This document shows positions 33,002 to 43,507 of a stretch of DNA of 64,000 bases, one piece after another. The notes below the pieces were generated by a model. That model did no database searches. It saw nothing but the letters and a program-made list of their open reading frames with translations, and was not told the origin of the DNA. Every line of letters begins with the position of its first letter. The first letter of the stretch is position 1. The translations under genes were made by a program, and so were the position numbers. The DNA comes from Crambe crambe (Eukaryota; Porifera; Demospongiae; Poecilosclerida; Crambeidae), in contig CAWUPZ010000001.1 of NCBI GenBank assembly GCA_963924555.1, positions 62,001 through 126,000 of the forward strand, written 5' to 3'.

Positions 33002-33784
33002 ATGACAATTGTTCTGCAAACTACTGTAGAAGATATACAAGTCACTGTCAAACAGGTGGCCCAGAGTACCCACAAGAACCCTATTCTCGCAAAAATGCTA
33101 CAGTATGTTAAAACTGGGTGGCCAAACAGTGTTGATACTTCCATGCAACCATATTTTCAAAGTCAAAATGAATTGACAGTTGAGGAGGACTGTTTACTCC
33201 GAGGAATGCGAGTGATAGTTCCACCAGATTTACAACAGAACGTCATCAGTTTACTACACGAGATTCACCCTGGGGTGGTGAAAATGAAAGCCATAGCCCA
33301 ATCCTATGTGTGGTGGCCTGGAATTAACAGTGCTATAGAGGAATGTAGTCGGGGTTGTCTTGAATGTCAACAAACTGCCAGCGAGGATCCCAAAACACCT
33401 CTTCATCCTTTGGAATATCCAGCCAGACCATGGCAGAGAATCTATATCAATTTTGCTGGGCCTTTTCAAAATTCAATGTGGCTCATTGTCGTTGATGCAT
33501 ATTCAAAGTGGCCGGAAGTAATTCGGATGACTACCACCACAGCAACCAAAACAGTACACAAATTACAATTGATTTTTGCTCGTTGGGGACTGCTGCAACA
33601 GATTGTTTCCGATAATGGTCCTCAATGTTCTGGTGAGGTATTCGCAAATTTCTGCAGGAGTAATGGAATTAAACATGTCAGAGTGGCTCCATATCACGTC
33701 CGATCTAATGGATTGGCAGAGAGGTTCGTACAAATATTTAAGAAATCTACATATGAAGAAAATGAGTCAAGAAGAGGGAGATGA
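33002..33784 (+). pseudogene. Integrase remnant with an altered first catalytic position
   Basis: An open frame of 260 codons has the HHCC zinc region (LLHEIHPGVVKMKAIAQSYV and GCLECQQ). The core follows: RIYINFAGPF, LIVVDAYSKWPEV, IVSDNGPQCSGEVFANFC and NGLAERFVQIF. Family members normally have Asp in the first block (DF.GP); here it is Asn. The frame then fails, although the C-terminal part remains legible in other frames to about 34330 (DKVWVRNYRGEDKWVP, then GPVSYRVKV). Confidence 0.8.
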
Positions 33785-34346
33785 AAACAAAAAGCTGAGT
33801 AACTTTCCGTTGACATACTGGAAGACTCCCCAGTCTACGACTCAAGAAGCACAGCAATATTGTTAATGAAAAAAATTGCCTAGAAGCAGGATTGATCTCA
33901 TCAAACCCAACCTTAACTACAGAGTGGAGGAAAAACAACAAAGAAAATTTTTGATAGACATACCAGATCAAAGAACTTCCAGATTAAAGACAAGGTTTGG
34001 GTAAGAAATTACCGTGGTGAGGATAAATGGGTTCCAAGAGACGTTATTAAAGTGACTGGACCTGTGTCTTACCGAGTCAAGGTCAGAGGACAAGTGTGGA
34101 ACCGACATGCAGAGCAGTTACGTAATTGTATAGGTGACACTGCTATGGAAACATCAGATGCTGAGATAGCAGCAGACACTACGTACCAGAAGTCACTGCC
34201 AAATCGAAGGCAATCGTTACTCCAGAACCAGAGAGGCCCTTAGTGGCTGACACCAGTGGTCACACCAGACCCACTCGTACTGTGAATCCCCCTAACAGGT
34301 TTACTTACTATGGACCTGGCAATAGTAGATATTAGGGTGGAGGAGA

Positions 34347-34494
34347 TGTGATGTATGGAACTATATGAACTGTAATTATTAATTAGTCATGACAATGATG
34401 TGGATGTGGTTTTATGTTACTCATTTTTATATAACTGTTTCTCAAGATTGCAACAAAAGTTCAAACTATAGTTTTAGCTAAAAGAGTGAGAATA
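34347..34494 (+). repeat. 3' LTR
   Basis: Starts TGTGATGTATGGAACTAT after a purine tract and ends AAAAGAGTGAGAATA. It lacks the last bases seen in the 5' LTR and carries a TAATTATT insertion, consistent with age or truncation. Confidence 0.65.
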
Positions 34495-35149
34495 GTTCTC
34501 TGATAGCATAGCAGCCCAATGATTATTATCAGCGAGTCAAGGCTTGAAGTGTTGAGCGGTCGAAGATGCAGAAGAGTCTACCAGTAGATGGGTTGGTAAA
34601 TGTAAATCCCCGAATTGATTGAGTAGTCTATGACCTAGCACGCACATAATCTTTAGCTCCTAGCTAGCTGCTGAGTTTAATATTATAATTGGATATCAAT
34701 TATGCACATGCGTATTATCGAAAATATGGCTTCCAATAATTAAGTTAGTCGAGTACTGTGCTCTGTAGTGTCTCCTTTTACATCGACTCTTTTGAGGGTT
34801 GACGAGTACAAAAGATCGTATAGATGGTAGAATTTTGAGCAGATTTATCCAGAAATCATAGCTGTAGCTTGAGTGATTCGGTTGTCTAAGAAGAAAAAGA
34901 AGAATACTAGAGAAGAATTCAGCAATTTACCTGCTTGCCATATTTCTGAAACGGTAAGCTCCCTGGTCCTGAAACTTGGTCTGCACTTAGTAGCGAATGA
35001 ATTCTAGATTTTTACACCTTCTGACAAAATGCAGACCTTTTGATCATCTGGCTACAACATCACAGAGTTTCAGCTCCTGATTCACTGTAGTTTGTTTCCA
35101 CCGGCTATTAGAAACAGCTGCTAAAATTGGTCAATTTTTGGTGCCGAGA
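34495..35149. other. Non-coding with a repeat copy
   Basis: 34905-34987 is an inverted match to 12893-12960 (TTACCTGCTTGCCATATTTC and GTAAGCTCCCTGGTCC). Nothing coding is seen. Confidence 0.4.
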
Positions 35150-35635
35150 CACAGTGCTGGGTAGTCTGGCATCGCCAGCCCAGCTTTTCTTCTTTTTGGG
35201 AAGAAAAGTGGTCCGGTGGCTCTAGCATCAACTACTTGTGTCGCCCACATGCGCAGCTATAGTTGCATGCCAATCAGATTGCTCTATTCAGTCGTGTGAA
35301 GTAGTATTAATGTTGGCAAGACACACCCACTATTTATTCCAGGTTGGCAGAGCTAGAGCTATGGAGAAGTAACCAAGAGCTGTGTTTAAACAGCTAGGAA
35401 TACCTGGCCTGAAGCCTGAACGGCTGGAAGTTGTATCAGCGATTTTCAAGGGCAATCGGTAATTCTACCGACTGCCTTCGGAAAATTATTGAACACGTAC
35501 TATTTAAATTATTTTTGAGAGCTAGCATGCGGGCATCACAAGTAGTTGATGCTAGAGCTCCCAGACCACATTCTTCCTCATCCCCCCCCAAAAAGAAGAA
35601 AAATTGGGCTGGCGATGCCAGACTAAGTGCTGGGA
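35150..35635. mobile_element. TIR element carrying a helicase-like fragment
   Basis: The inverted ends share AGTCTGGCATCGCCAGCCCA followed by a TTTTCTTCTTTTT tract; left arm about 35153-35203, right arm about 35586-35635. Between them, 35388-35500 reads KQLGIPGLKPERLEVVSAIF, KGN, then (after a shift) ILPTAFGKLL. That resembles the Q-motif and Walker A start of a RecQ-like or DEAD-type helicase. It is probably a fragment picked up from a larger transposon or gene. Confidence 0.55.
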
Positions 35636-35940
35636 TCGACTATGCATGATGGTGGTACGTAATAATAGCACACCGCACACATTCATGTACACCCACGCAA
35701 TACTTGCACCAACATGACAGATAGAATTGAAAAAAATGGAGTAGGCCTAGCCACCAGCTGTTACTTTAGTAGATTCAAGCAGAACACATACAAATCTCAG
35801 CGAATGGACCAAGAGTAACGGACAGAAACAGCAGAGACGACAGTCTAGGCGAATTCGTGATGTCATCACAAGTGAACATTTCGACAAGGTGCATGCTACA
35901 GACCATAATTAATAGCCAGGCACAAGGAAAACCAAGAACA
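35620..35940. repeat. Dispersed repeat, copy 2 of 2
   Basis: Matches 13420-13735 in direct orientation (GGAGTAGGCCTAGCCACCAG and GCGAATTCGTGATGTCATC). Confidence 0.6.
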
Positions 35941-36047
35941 CTGAGAGAACATAGACTACATGCCAGAAAATAACACAGTCTGGTGAATAAGAAAGCCAGG
36001 ATTATTAGCGTGAGGCCAGGGAGCTAGAATTTCACTTTTGATATGCA

Positions 36048-36120
36048 GTGGCGGATCTAGAGGGAGTTTCAACTATTTATGCGCGGAAAATTTTTTTTGC
36101 CTCACCACACCCACTTTTAC
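36048..36120. mobile_element. hAT-type terminus
   Basis: CAGTGGCGGATCTAGAGGG is the usual start of hAT-type ends, followed by CCTCACCACACCCAC. A similar start, CAGTGGCGGATTTAGAG, is at 40628. No partner end was found for either. Confidence 0.4.
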
Positions 36121-36584
36121 CTTACTTCTCCAACACTTGAAGAGATCTGTAAAAGTGTTCACGTTTCACCCAAGACACTTAAAGGGTAACTGAAATGAAA
36201 AAATCATTTTACATTTTTAGGTTGTTCTGCATGCGGGAAAGAAATATGAGAAACATTGGTGAAAGTCTCACTGAGAAAATAGCAGTAGAAGTTGGTCATT
36301 TCATTTATATGCTGTTTGGGGTGGGGCTTACTTGTGATGTCATAGAGGAAATTCATCGTACAATCCCTACTGAAAATAATACAAATGTTGGAGTCTGTAT
36401 TTCACATAAGGTTTGATATTTCCACTCCAAAGTTTGCACTAATAAATGCTAGGGTATGTTAAAGGCTGTAGCAAAATTTAAAGTCCATGCCTCTGATCAA
36501 AGGTGAGATATTCGCATACAAGATATAAAAACAGGCTTTCTGAGCTGATGACCAATCTAGTATGCTGTAGGTATGGGCCTAAAA

Positions 36585-36622
36585 GTCCGGTTAATCGAGG
36601 TTCGGATAATCGAGGTTCTACT
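36585..36622. mobile_element. pogo/Tigger-like terminus
   Basis: GGTTCGGATAATCGAGGTTC followed by TACTG and TA is a typical right end of pogo/Tigger-like elements. The left end was not located. Confidence 0.45.
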
Positions 36623-38540
36623 GTACATATATAAATTATAGGAGTAGGAAGTTCAAAGTATAATTTTACGTATGTCCAAGCCAATACCTAGAGTGGCTAG
36701 TCTTGCAGTTGGTAAAGGGTCAGTTGCGCTAAACTATAGCTAGCACGGCATGGTTTCTACTTGGTAGCCAATATACTTAGAGCACATACCTTAGACTAAT
36801 TTTAGCGATTTTTGCTTTCAGTTAAAATTTAGGGTACTAATTTTGGCGATTTTGAGGAGCAGCTCAAGAAAAATGCAAATCAAGTTTGTTGTTGTTTAGC
36901 ATCACAATGTACAATCGGATTTGGCCATGATTCTGGTCATGGTGGATACAGAAATGCAGATGACCAGGAAAAGAGGGGCACAAGCATATACGTAATTACT
37001 ATAATATTGGCATTATTATTATGATGATGATGTGAATGTTGGCAAGTGATGTGAATGTTATGAGTTCAGAGGTCAGAAGTAAAAGTTAGTTACAGGTAGC
37101 CATGATTTCTTAAAAGGGGTTAGAGCATCAGGAACCAGTAGATGGAAAGTTTGAAGATGTCACTCCAAATATTTTGGAAGAACTCTGCACCTCCAGCAAT
37201 GATCTGAAGCTAGCTAGCGAGATAAAGCATGGGCGTGGTCAAAATTCATTACGTATTTTTAGCGGGTATTATTATTAGCGAAAATTACAAATTCGCTAAA
37301 ATGAGTACCCGTTAATAAAAGTTACCTTAAGGTAGTATGCTCAGTAGCTAGCTAATAACTGCTGCAGTTGAGCTGAGAAATGAGGGAAAAATCTTGAACT
37401 GAAAAGTGTGTAAGCCAGCATTTTGCACTAAGAATTCACATTTTTGGCCAAAGCATTATGTGAAGTTTCTCTGGAAATACTGTCAGGCATGTAATTATAA
37501 CAAGACTCAAAAAATTAGGATCTAAGTGCCATTTTCATCAATTTTTTTTTGTGAAAATCAGCACTTCTAAAGGGTTGCCCAGTAAGAATCAAAAATAAAT
37601 AAATAAATAAATAAAAAAATCAAAAAATCCAGGCACCTCCAATAGTTGTATCTCATGCATGAAAAATTTTTCACCACTCATCAAAGCTCAAGCCACCACA
37701 GAGCATACAAGTCAAATAAGGGCACCAATTTTGGGATTCATTTCCCATTTCTGTTTCACCTTAATCAGGTTGGTTTGGATGATAATAGTTACAGCTCTTT
37801 TAACTACCACTTCATGAATACAATTATTAGCAATCAATTAGCATGCACACACTAATTAATTAGCGCATGAAAAAAAAGGCGGTAAAAATCTCTGTAGGAG
37901 GCGTTTCCCAAGTCTGCTCGTGTCACGTGACAGTTAGACAATAGCTAGCTATTAATTTGAAAGCTCTATTTTAGTGCACAACTAAGGAATGGAGAATCAG
38001 AATGAGATTTTGTGTGCTGCATGGAGCCAAGTACCACGTCACTTGGAGATTTTCCAATCATTCGACTGTAAAAACAGCCTGGACACAGATGGACACGTGG
38101 CTATGTGTGGAATAATATCTCTAGTTAGACCATGGCATCCATTATATGCTTTGAGTAAACCAACACCAGCCTGACCATAAGCATGCACCTTAGCAAAGCT
38201 TGTGAGTCTTCAGTTCATGATCACTATGTAATCCTTTAGAAACCCAACAAGACTGCTGAATGTTTGACAGACCTTTGAGCTGTTGCCTATGATGACTTTG
38301 GGCTTCACCCTTGGTCACCTTAATAGCAATACCTAAAATAGTGAAACTCCTCAATTTCATGCAATAACCTATATATAGCACTTGCAATTCAGTGTGTATA
38401 TGAACAAAAATTAGTATTTTGTGCCTGCATAGTACCTTCACAGCTAGACACACTGCATATTTATGTCCAAGGCAAAAAAAAGAAAAAAGATCATCCCACT
38501 GTATGACGTGATAGTTTGAAATGCCAATGGTTCCAATGGT
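36623..38540. other. Non-coding with repeat fragments
   Basis: An inverted pair around 37258-37320 (TAGCGGGTATTATTATTAGC against GCTAAAATGAGTACCCG) may be one folded MITE end. AATA-type simple repeats occur at about 37585-37615. 38120-38360 is related to 28440-28980 in pieces. No exon is supported. Confidence 0.35.
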
Positions 38541-38549
38541 TCAAAATCA

Positions 38550-38830
38550 TGTGCTCGATCGCGCATTTTCGCGAAGTTTAGTTCAATAATTTGGTGAAAG
38601 AAATATTTTTGTCTCTCATGGTAAAGAGATTAGCCGAGGCCATATCAACAAAAATAAAATCCACCAAAAAAATGTAAAGCCACTGCGCGTACGCGTACAG
38701 ATTTCCGCGATTTCGCACGTTTTTACGTTGATGCATTGCGCGTATTTTGTAGCGCGATAAAAGGAGTTGAAAGGAGTTGATATGCGTAATAACGCGATTA
38801 TCGTTAGATTGTGCGCTATTTCGCGCTAAG
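38550..38830. other. CpG-rich island-like stretch
   Basis: Against an AT-rich background this stretch has many CG dinucleotides (GATCGCGCATTTTCGCGAAG, GCGCGTACGCGTACAG, GTAGCGCGATAAAAGG, CTATTTCGCGCTAAG). It could be an unmethylated regulatory region or a repeat of different origin. No gene was found next to it. Confidence 0.35.
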
Positions 38831-38989
38831 TTCTACACGGGAAGCTTACTGGAGTATGTGTGAGCTGTCTTAGATATACTGGAACATGTGTGAGCTATAC
38901 TGTATACAGCATAAAAGATGATGCCTAATAGCTAGTTAGTCAGCTTGTATGCTTAGTTTGACAGCCAGTAGGTATGATGCCTTGTGCTG

Positions 38990-39120
38990 TATAACTCACA
39001 CATATATCCCACCTAATACATTTACTCCCATAGAGAAAAGTGCTCTTACTGTCATAAATTCCCTCCCTTAGGGTAAAGTGCGTTATGACTCATAACGCAC
39101 AGTCATAACGCACTGTTCCC
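38990..39120. repeat. Dispersed repeat, inverted copy of 355-450
   Basis: Contains GAGAAAAGTGCTCTTACTGT and GTGCGTTATGACTC-type sequence matching the left end of the window in reverse. Confidence 0.5.
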
Positions 39121-39154
39121 CAGGCTATGAATAACAACAGTTTTAGGTTTTCTG

Positions 39155-39395
39155 AAGCTGACTGTTGGAAGAAGATGATAATGAAGATAATCTATGAGAT
39201 AATGATCAGATAACATTGTCATTACCTAGCTATTACTAAAGAGTTTATTTCTGTCTCTGTATTATGTTGGTAGTTTATAGCTGACTGTTGGAAGAAGATG
39301 ATTATGAAGTTAACGATCAGTCTATAACATTGTCATTAACTATTACTAAAGAATCTATTTCTGTCTCTGGGTAGTTTATAGCTGATTGTTGGAAA
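39155..39395. repeat. Tandem repeat, about 115-bp unit, 2-2.5 copies
   Basis: Units share AGCTGACTGTTGGAAGAAGA, TAACATTGTCATTA and ATTTCTGTCTCTG. Confidence 0.65.
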
Positions 39396-39760
39396 ATGAA
39401 GAAGTCATCTGGTGCTGGGTCACAAGGAAATTTCTTTTTTTTTTGCAATTTTCCACAAGAAGAAATTATTTCTAAGGCCCATTGGTATTTGGCGTCATAC
39501 CTTCCGCTAGCTTCGCTGTCGCTAGCAAACACAAAACGTGGGTGGAGGAACTCGTTAATAGCTGGGTGTGGTGGGCATGGGAGGAGCCTTGTAGTTCGTA
39601 GTCTTGCTTGAGAGCACGAGGCTAGAGTTGGCGTCTGAACAACGGCACATCACAGGACAGGGACAAGCCATGGCAGGAGTTTTCGTTTTGTTTCGTAACT
39701 AAGGGGTAGCTACGCTCTAGCTACAGACCGACCAATGAAATCGTGCGCCCTGGGGATATA

Positions 39761-39883
39761 TAACAGTTAGAACATGGTAGTCCTGGTGATTATGGCCAAA
39801 TAAACAACCTTATCCTCGGGCTGCGCCCTCGGATTCGGTTGTTTATTGGCCATAATCACCAGACTACCGTGTTCTAACTATTA
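39761..39883. mobile_element. Hairpin element (fold-back MITE)
   Basis: Arms of about 48 bp (39761-39809 and 39837-39883) are nearly perfect reverse complements: GTGATTATGGCCAAATAAAC against TTATTGGCCATAATCAC. The 27-bp loop is GC-rich (CTCGGGCTGCGCCCTCGG). No coding capacity. Confidence 0.7.
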
Positions 39884-40044
39884 CATGTCTATCTGAGAAG
39901 TTTAGCCCCCTACCTACAGCATGATAAACTGGCAATCAGCTCTGAGTGCTTGTTTCTACATTTGAAGTGATTTTTTTTTCAAGACTCGACCACATACTAA
40001 GTAGAAAAAAAACAGGTAGTCTTATTCATTTAGTTCTCATAAAA

Positions 40045-40130
40045 TTAGCTTATGAAACAAACCACCAATGTTTCGACCAGAATACTCTAGCCTTCATCAG
40101 GGTGATACTAAAAATGCACACAGAAACGAC
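40045..40130 (-). other. Possible hammerhead-like motif of a Penelope-type element
   Basis: Minus strand: CTGATGA (40100-40094) and GAAA (40074-40071) flank a segment that can pair GGCTAG with CTGGTC, as stem II of a hammerhead ribozyme does. The base next to CTGATGA does not pair ideally, and stems I and III are weak. Such CTGATGA...GAAA motifs are known from Penelope-like retroelements. No reverse transcriptase is present nearby. Confidence 0.3.
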
Positions 40131-40242
40131 CTTATATATTTACGCTTGTTACCTTGACAACGCACATGCATACACCTATGGATATTATATTATAGCGTGC
40201 CATTACCCGGAGTTATAAAACACTACTTCCTTAAGGCTTTAA

Positions 40243-40450
40243 GCGTAGAAACCCAGCAACCTTGAAGTTCCAGACCTACATCCCTGTTGGCTGACATCTT
40301 TTGTAGCAACCAAAATCATTCCATTATCATCTTCTACTTCCTCTTTGATACAGGCTCTCATATCATCACTATAATCACTCGATTCTGAATTCATTTTGTT
40401 TCGATTTGCATGCATATCATGTAGCTCTGATTCCTTCAGGCAGCTATTAT
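40243..40450 (-). CDS. Possible acidic protein exon fragment
   Basis: A minus-strand frame reads LKESELHDMHANRNKMNSES, then SDYSDDMRACIKEEVEDDNG and MILVATKDVSQQG, with stop at about 40242. The composition is protein-like and acidic, but the 5' side runs into an ATT/AAT repeat coding for Asn. No family recognised and no clear splice site. It may be a terminal exon or chance. Confidence 0.25.
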
Positions 40451-41059
40451 TATTATTGTTGTTATTACCATGGAAGCCCCGTAATTTCAATTAGGCATGC
40501 ATACTGGTCTGCATTATGCACAAGACAATGATTGAATTTGCTGTAGAAGGATATCTGAAAGTGTTTCACATTTGTACGGAGTAAGAGCGGCAGCTCTCTC
40601 TATGTAGGGATGACGCACGCCGCATATCAGTGGCGGATTTAGAGTGGTTTCTGTGGTTTCCATTGAAACCCCCTGGCCCTTTGCTCCCACGATAGCTGGC
40701 CAGTCTAGGTAAAGCCCAGAAATTGCAGCTAGCTACAACTCAGTTCAACTAAGACTTGTGCCTGAGACATGAGACATAGCTAGCAATAATATTGTAAGTC
40801 GTAACTGTACAGGTAGCTTACCATAATCCTTTGACATGATTTGATAGTCACCAAACTAAAAAACAAGGATGAAGAACTAATTACACACCCACAAGATCAT
40901 AGCTACAAACTTTAAGTTGATGTACAGTAGCTGATAATAATAATGGTCCTGGTATAAGCTTAATCTAATGGACCCAAAAGCATCCCAGGGTCAACCTCCA
41001 AAAACTCTTAATGTAGCTACCAGATCTACTGATCTCAACAGTTCACTCACCGATATATA

Positions 41060-41490
41060 ATTCTTCGCTAGTTAAGAAGTTTAACCGTCCTCCTATTCTC
41101 CAGAACTAGTCACAACGGACAGTTTTAGTAATCTATACCCGTGAGCCTGCAAATAGCCGACACGCTACAGAGGAGAGGGCGAAGAAAGAAATGGCAAGTA
41201 GTCAATTTTATATACGCAATGCAGTTACGTAGTAGCCCCTCCCATGTAATGTACAGTATTACCACAAAGAATGTCAAAATTATAATTATGGTTAATGTTG
41301 CAACCACCAACTTGATGAATAATTAATGTGCTGGTGCATGATAGCTAATACATAGTGCATGCATATGCCACTAGTCCCAAATATCTGTGGACAATCCAGT
41401 ATGGTGGTGATTCCAGGAATGGGAATTAGAATCATCCATGAACCAGCTCTCCACAGGAACTCCTACATAAACACAAGAAAGTCCTCATAA
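41060..41490. repeat. Segmental duplicate of 56600-57095
   Basis: Shared blocks in direct order include CTGTGCTGGTGCATGA-type sequence, GGGAATTAGAATCATCC and AACTCCTACATAAACACAAG. The copies differ by indels. Confidence 0.55.
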
Positions 41491-41507
41491 AACAACTGCC
41501 ATGATTA

Positions 41508-41638
41508 CAGTGAAACCTCCGAACAAGGGGACTCCGAAAAGAAGCCAAACAACTCGATGGAAGAAATGACCTTTCCTATAATATTATAACCTCTAAGAAG
41601 GGCCAAAAACCTGTCCCTGTTATTTGGAGGTTTCGCTG
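41508..41638. mobile_element. 131-bp pogo-type MITE with TA duplication
   Basis: Inverted ends CAGTGAAACCTCCGAACAAG and TTATTTGGAGGTTTCGCTG are flanked by TA (41506-41507 and 41639-41640). The size and ends are typical of pogo/Tigger-derived MITEs. A lone similar end lies at 50911-50932 (TTCGGAGGTTCCATTG). Confidence 0.7.
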
Positions 41639-42083
41639 TATATACCATTCACCATTGTTAAGAAAATGATAAATGCCATGTAGCTATGTATAAGTGGAAA
41701 GGTCAACAAGTAGAGATGGAGGGAGTGCCAGATCACTACATGTCCACCATTATAATAAGTGTGGACACATTGAATGAATGTTTTATCAGGGTAAAATTTC
41801 AATTACAGCAACACAGATAAGAGAACATGTAAAATGTGCATGTGCTATAAATTCATTTGCTGGGCTTGCACTTAATTTAAAAAGAAAAGCTGAATCAGAT
41901 ATGAGAATCCTCAGCCATCAGGTACATAATTAATTTTAAGTCTATGTAGTATAACAACTACTCAGACTCACATTAGATAGGAAAAATCAACCAATGTGGT
42001 AATTTGCACACCAAAAGCCAATAGACTAAGTATGTGTCACTCAAGACAGAAAAAACAACAGTAAAGTTCGAGAGACATATCCT

Positions 42084-42271
42084 ACAGTCCGGACTCCTGT
42101 GGGAGTGGTCCCACCCTTTTCGTAGCTGGCCATAGGTCGGGAGACTAATGGGACCGAAACTTATGGTTGGTGATGATCGAACTGGGTTCTCCCCTGATGA
42201 CCGGATAAGAAGCTCTCAATTAAGTTCTCAAAAAAAACAACAAAAAAACAAAACAAAAAAAAACAAAAAAA
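42084..42271 (+). mobile_element. SINE-like element with A-rich tail
   Basis: About 145 bp of GC-richer sequence end in an A-rich tail (42230-42271, AAAACAAC-type). GATCGAACTGG at 42176 resembles a pol III B box. An A box is not clear and no target duplication was found, so the class is tentative. Confidence 0.4.
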
Positions 42272-42275
42272 CTCA

Positions 42276-43100
42276 AACTACTAGCTAGTAGAATCATCTC
42301 ACAATCACACTATCTCAAGTAGGGATGGCAGGTCAAAGGTCACAAGACTGTACCAACTAAAAACTCTTCTTCTCTTCTACCCTTACTCTACAAGTTCTCA
42401 GAAGGCTACAGTGAATTATTACATCTACAAAGAAGAGAGGAGAATGTTCAAAAACCAAAAATGCATTCGCTAACATAAGAAAAAAAAACGATGTCTAAAA
42501 TTGACTTGAGTTCAATTTCTTTATAATAAGGATAATAATAATAATAATAATAATCAGATCGACATACCGGCTTACTGGCTATAGTCATCAAAATTCTGCT
42601 TTAGCCATCTGTTAGCGGCACCTAGAGGCTGATCTTTTGCTATTAGTTTTGACTAAGGCTCTACTTCACTATTCGATAATACCAGACACTAGCTTAATCT
42701 TTCTACGCCATTTTGAAGCGCACATCGGTAGGGGGCGGGCGGAGCCATGTATAAGCTAGGTCTTCAGTTTAAGCTAGCTATTTATTCTTATCTGATGATG
42801 TTCCAGTCACTCCTTGCTACATTAGCTCACTTCACCATACCATGCACATATCATTTACATTGCTGTTGCTGTAAATTTTGATATTAAATAGCTAATAGAC
42901 AAAACTGAATAGCTCAACCAGTGACTGTGTATGTACCTACAAAAGAAAAAGATAAGGTATACCTTTGTACTGTACGTACTGTAGCTTCATGTCAAGTTAA
43001 TAATCACTAAGTTGAAGTGACGGTCAATACTGCCACCCTCAATTCCTTATAACATACACAAACTTACTTTCAACTTCAAGCACTAAGAAAAAAGAAAAGA
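42276..43100. other. Non-coding; fold-back fragment and microsatellite
   Basis: 42317-42390 resembles the start of the fold-back element at 22266 (AGTAGGGATGGCAGGTCA). An AAT microsatellite occurs at about 42534-42554. No exon. Confidence 0.4.
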
Positions 43101-43340
43101 AACAAGTGAGCGCAAAAAATTTCTTCTAAATAGAAAGGTTAAGTAGGGATAGCCTAAAATCTAGCTGGGATATCCTCGTATGAAAACAATCCCTACTTTT
43201 ACAACTGCCATAGCCAGCTATAGGTAGTGGATGTAAATGTAGGGATTGTTTTCATACAAGGCTGCAGTACATATCCCAGCTAGATTTTAGGCTATCCCTA
43301 CTTAACCTTTTTATTTAGAAGAATTTTTTTGCGCTCATAA
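43101..43340. mobile_element. Fold-back element
   Basis: Left arm 43106-43196 and right arm 43239-43338 are reverse complements with an indel. The inner ends are AATCCCTAC and GTAGGGATT. Subterminal AGTAGGGATAGCC and GGCTATCCCTACTT are present. The outer end AACAAGTGAGCGCAAAAAA also occurs at 13158. Confidence 0.7.
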
Positions 43341-43481
43341 GTATAGTAATGGTCCTAAAGGTTAATTATTAAGTTAATTTGATTTAAATAGGTGACCTCT
43401 ACCTGTGATAAAGCAATGGACAAAGGTCTTATCAACCTTATACTTTTATGTTTTTCTCCTTTTATTTTTCTTATGATTCTA

Positions 43482-43507
43482 ACACACACACACACACACA
43501 CACACAC
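43482..43507. repeat. CA microsatellite
   Basis: About 13 uninterrupted CA units. Confidence 0.9.

Larger units (their letters stand above)
30164..34494 (+). mobile_element. Ty3/gypsy LTR retrotransposon, degenerate
   Basis: Two related terminal repeats enclose gag, protease, reverse transcriptase, RNase H and integrase remnants in the Ty3/gypsy order. The sequence after the left repeat (TGGCGACGAG at 30325) looks like a primer-binding site. A purine-rich tract (GGGTGGAGGAGA) precedes the right repeat. A possible 5-bp duplication GAATA lies at 30159-30163 and 34490-34494. Many stops and shifts and an altered integrase residue show it is inactive. Confidence 0.8.

Noticed and set aside
37989-38174. 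61-residue ORF near a repeat related to 28.4-28.9 kb
   Set aside because: No family match or splice support; pieces of it overlap a dispersed repeat.
42084-42230. 5S rRNA or tRNA gene
   Set aside because: Only a partial B-box-like motif; no cloverleaf or 5S internal control region could be drawn.
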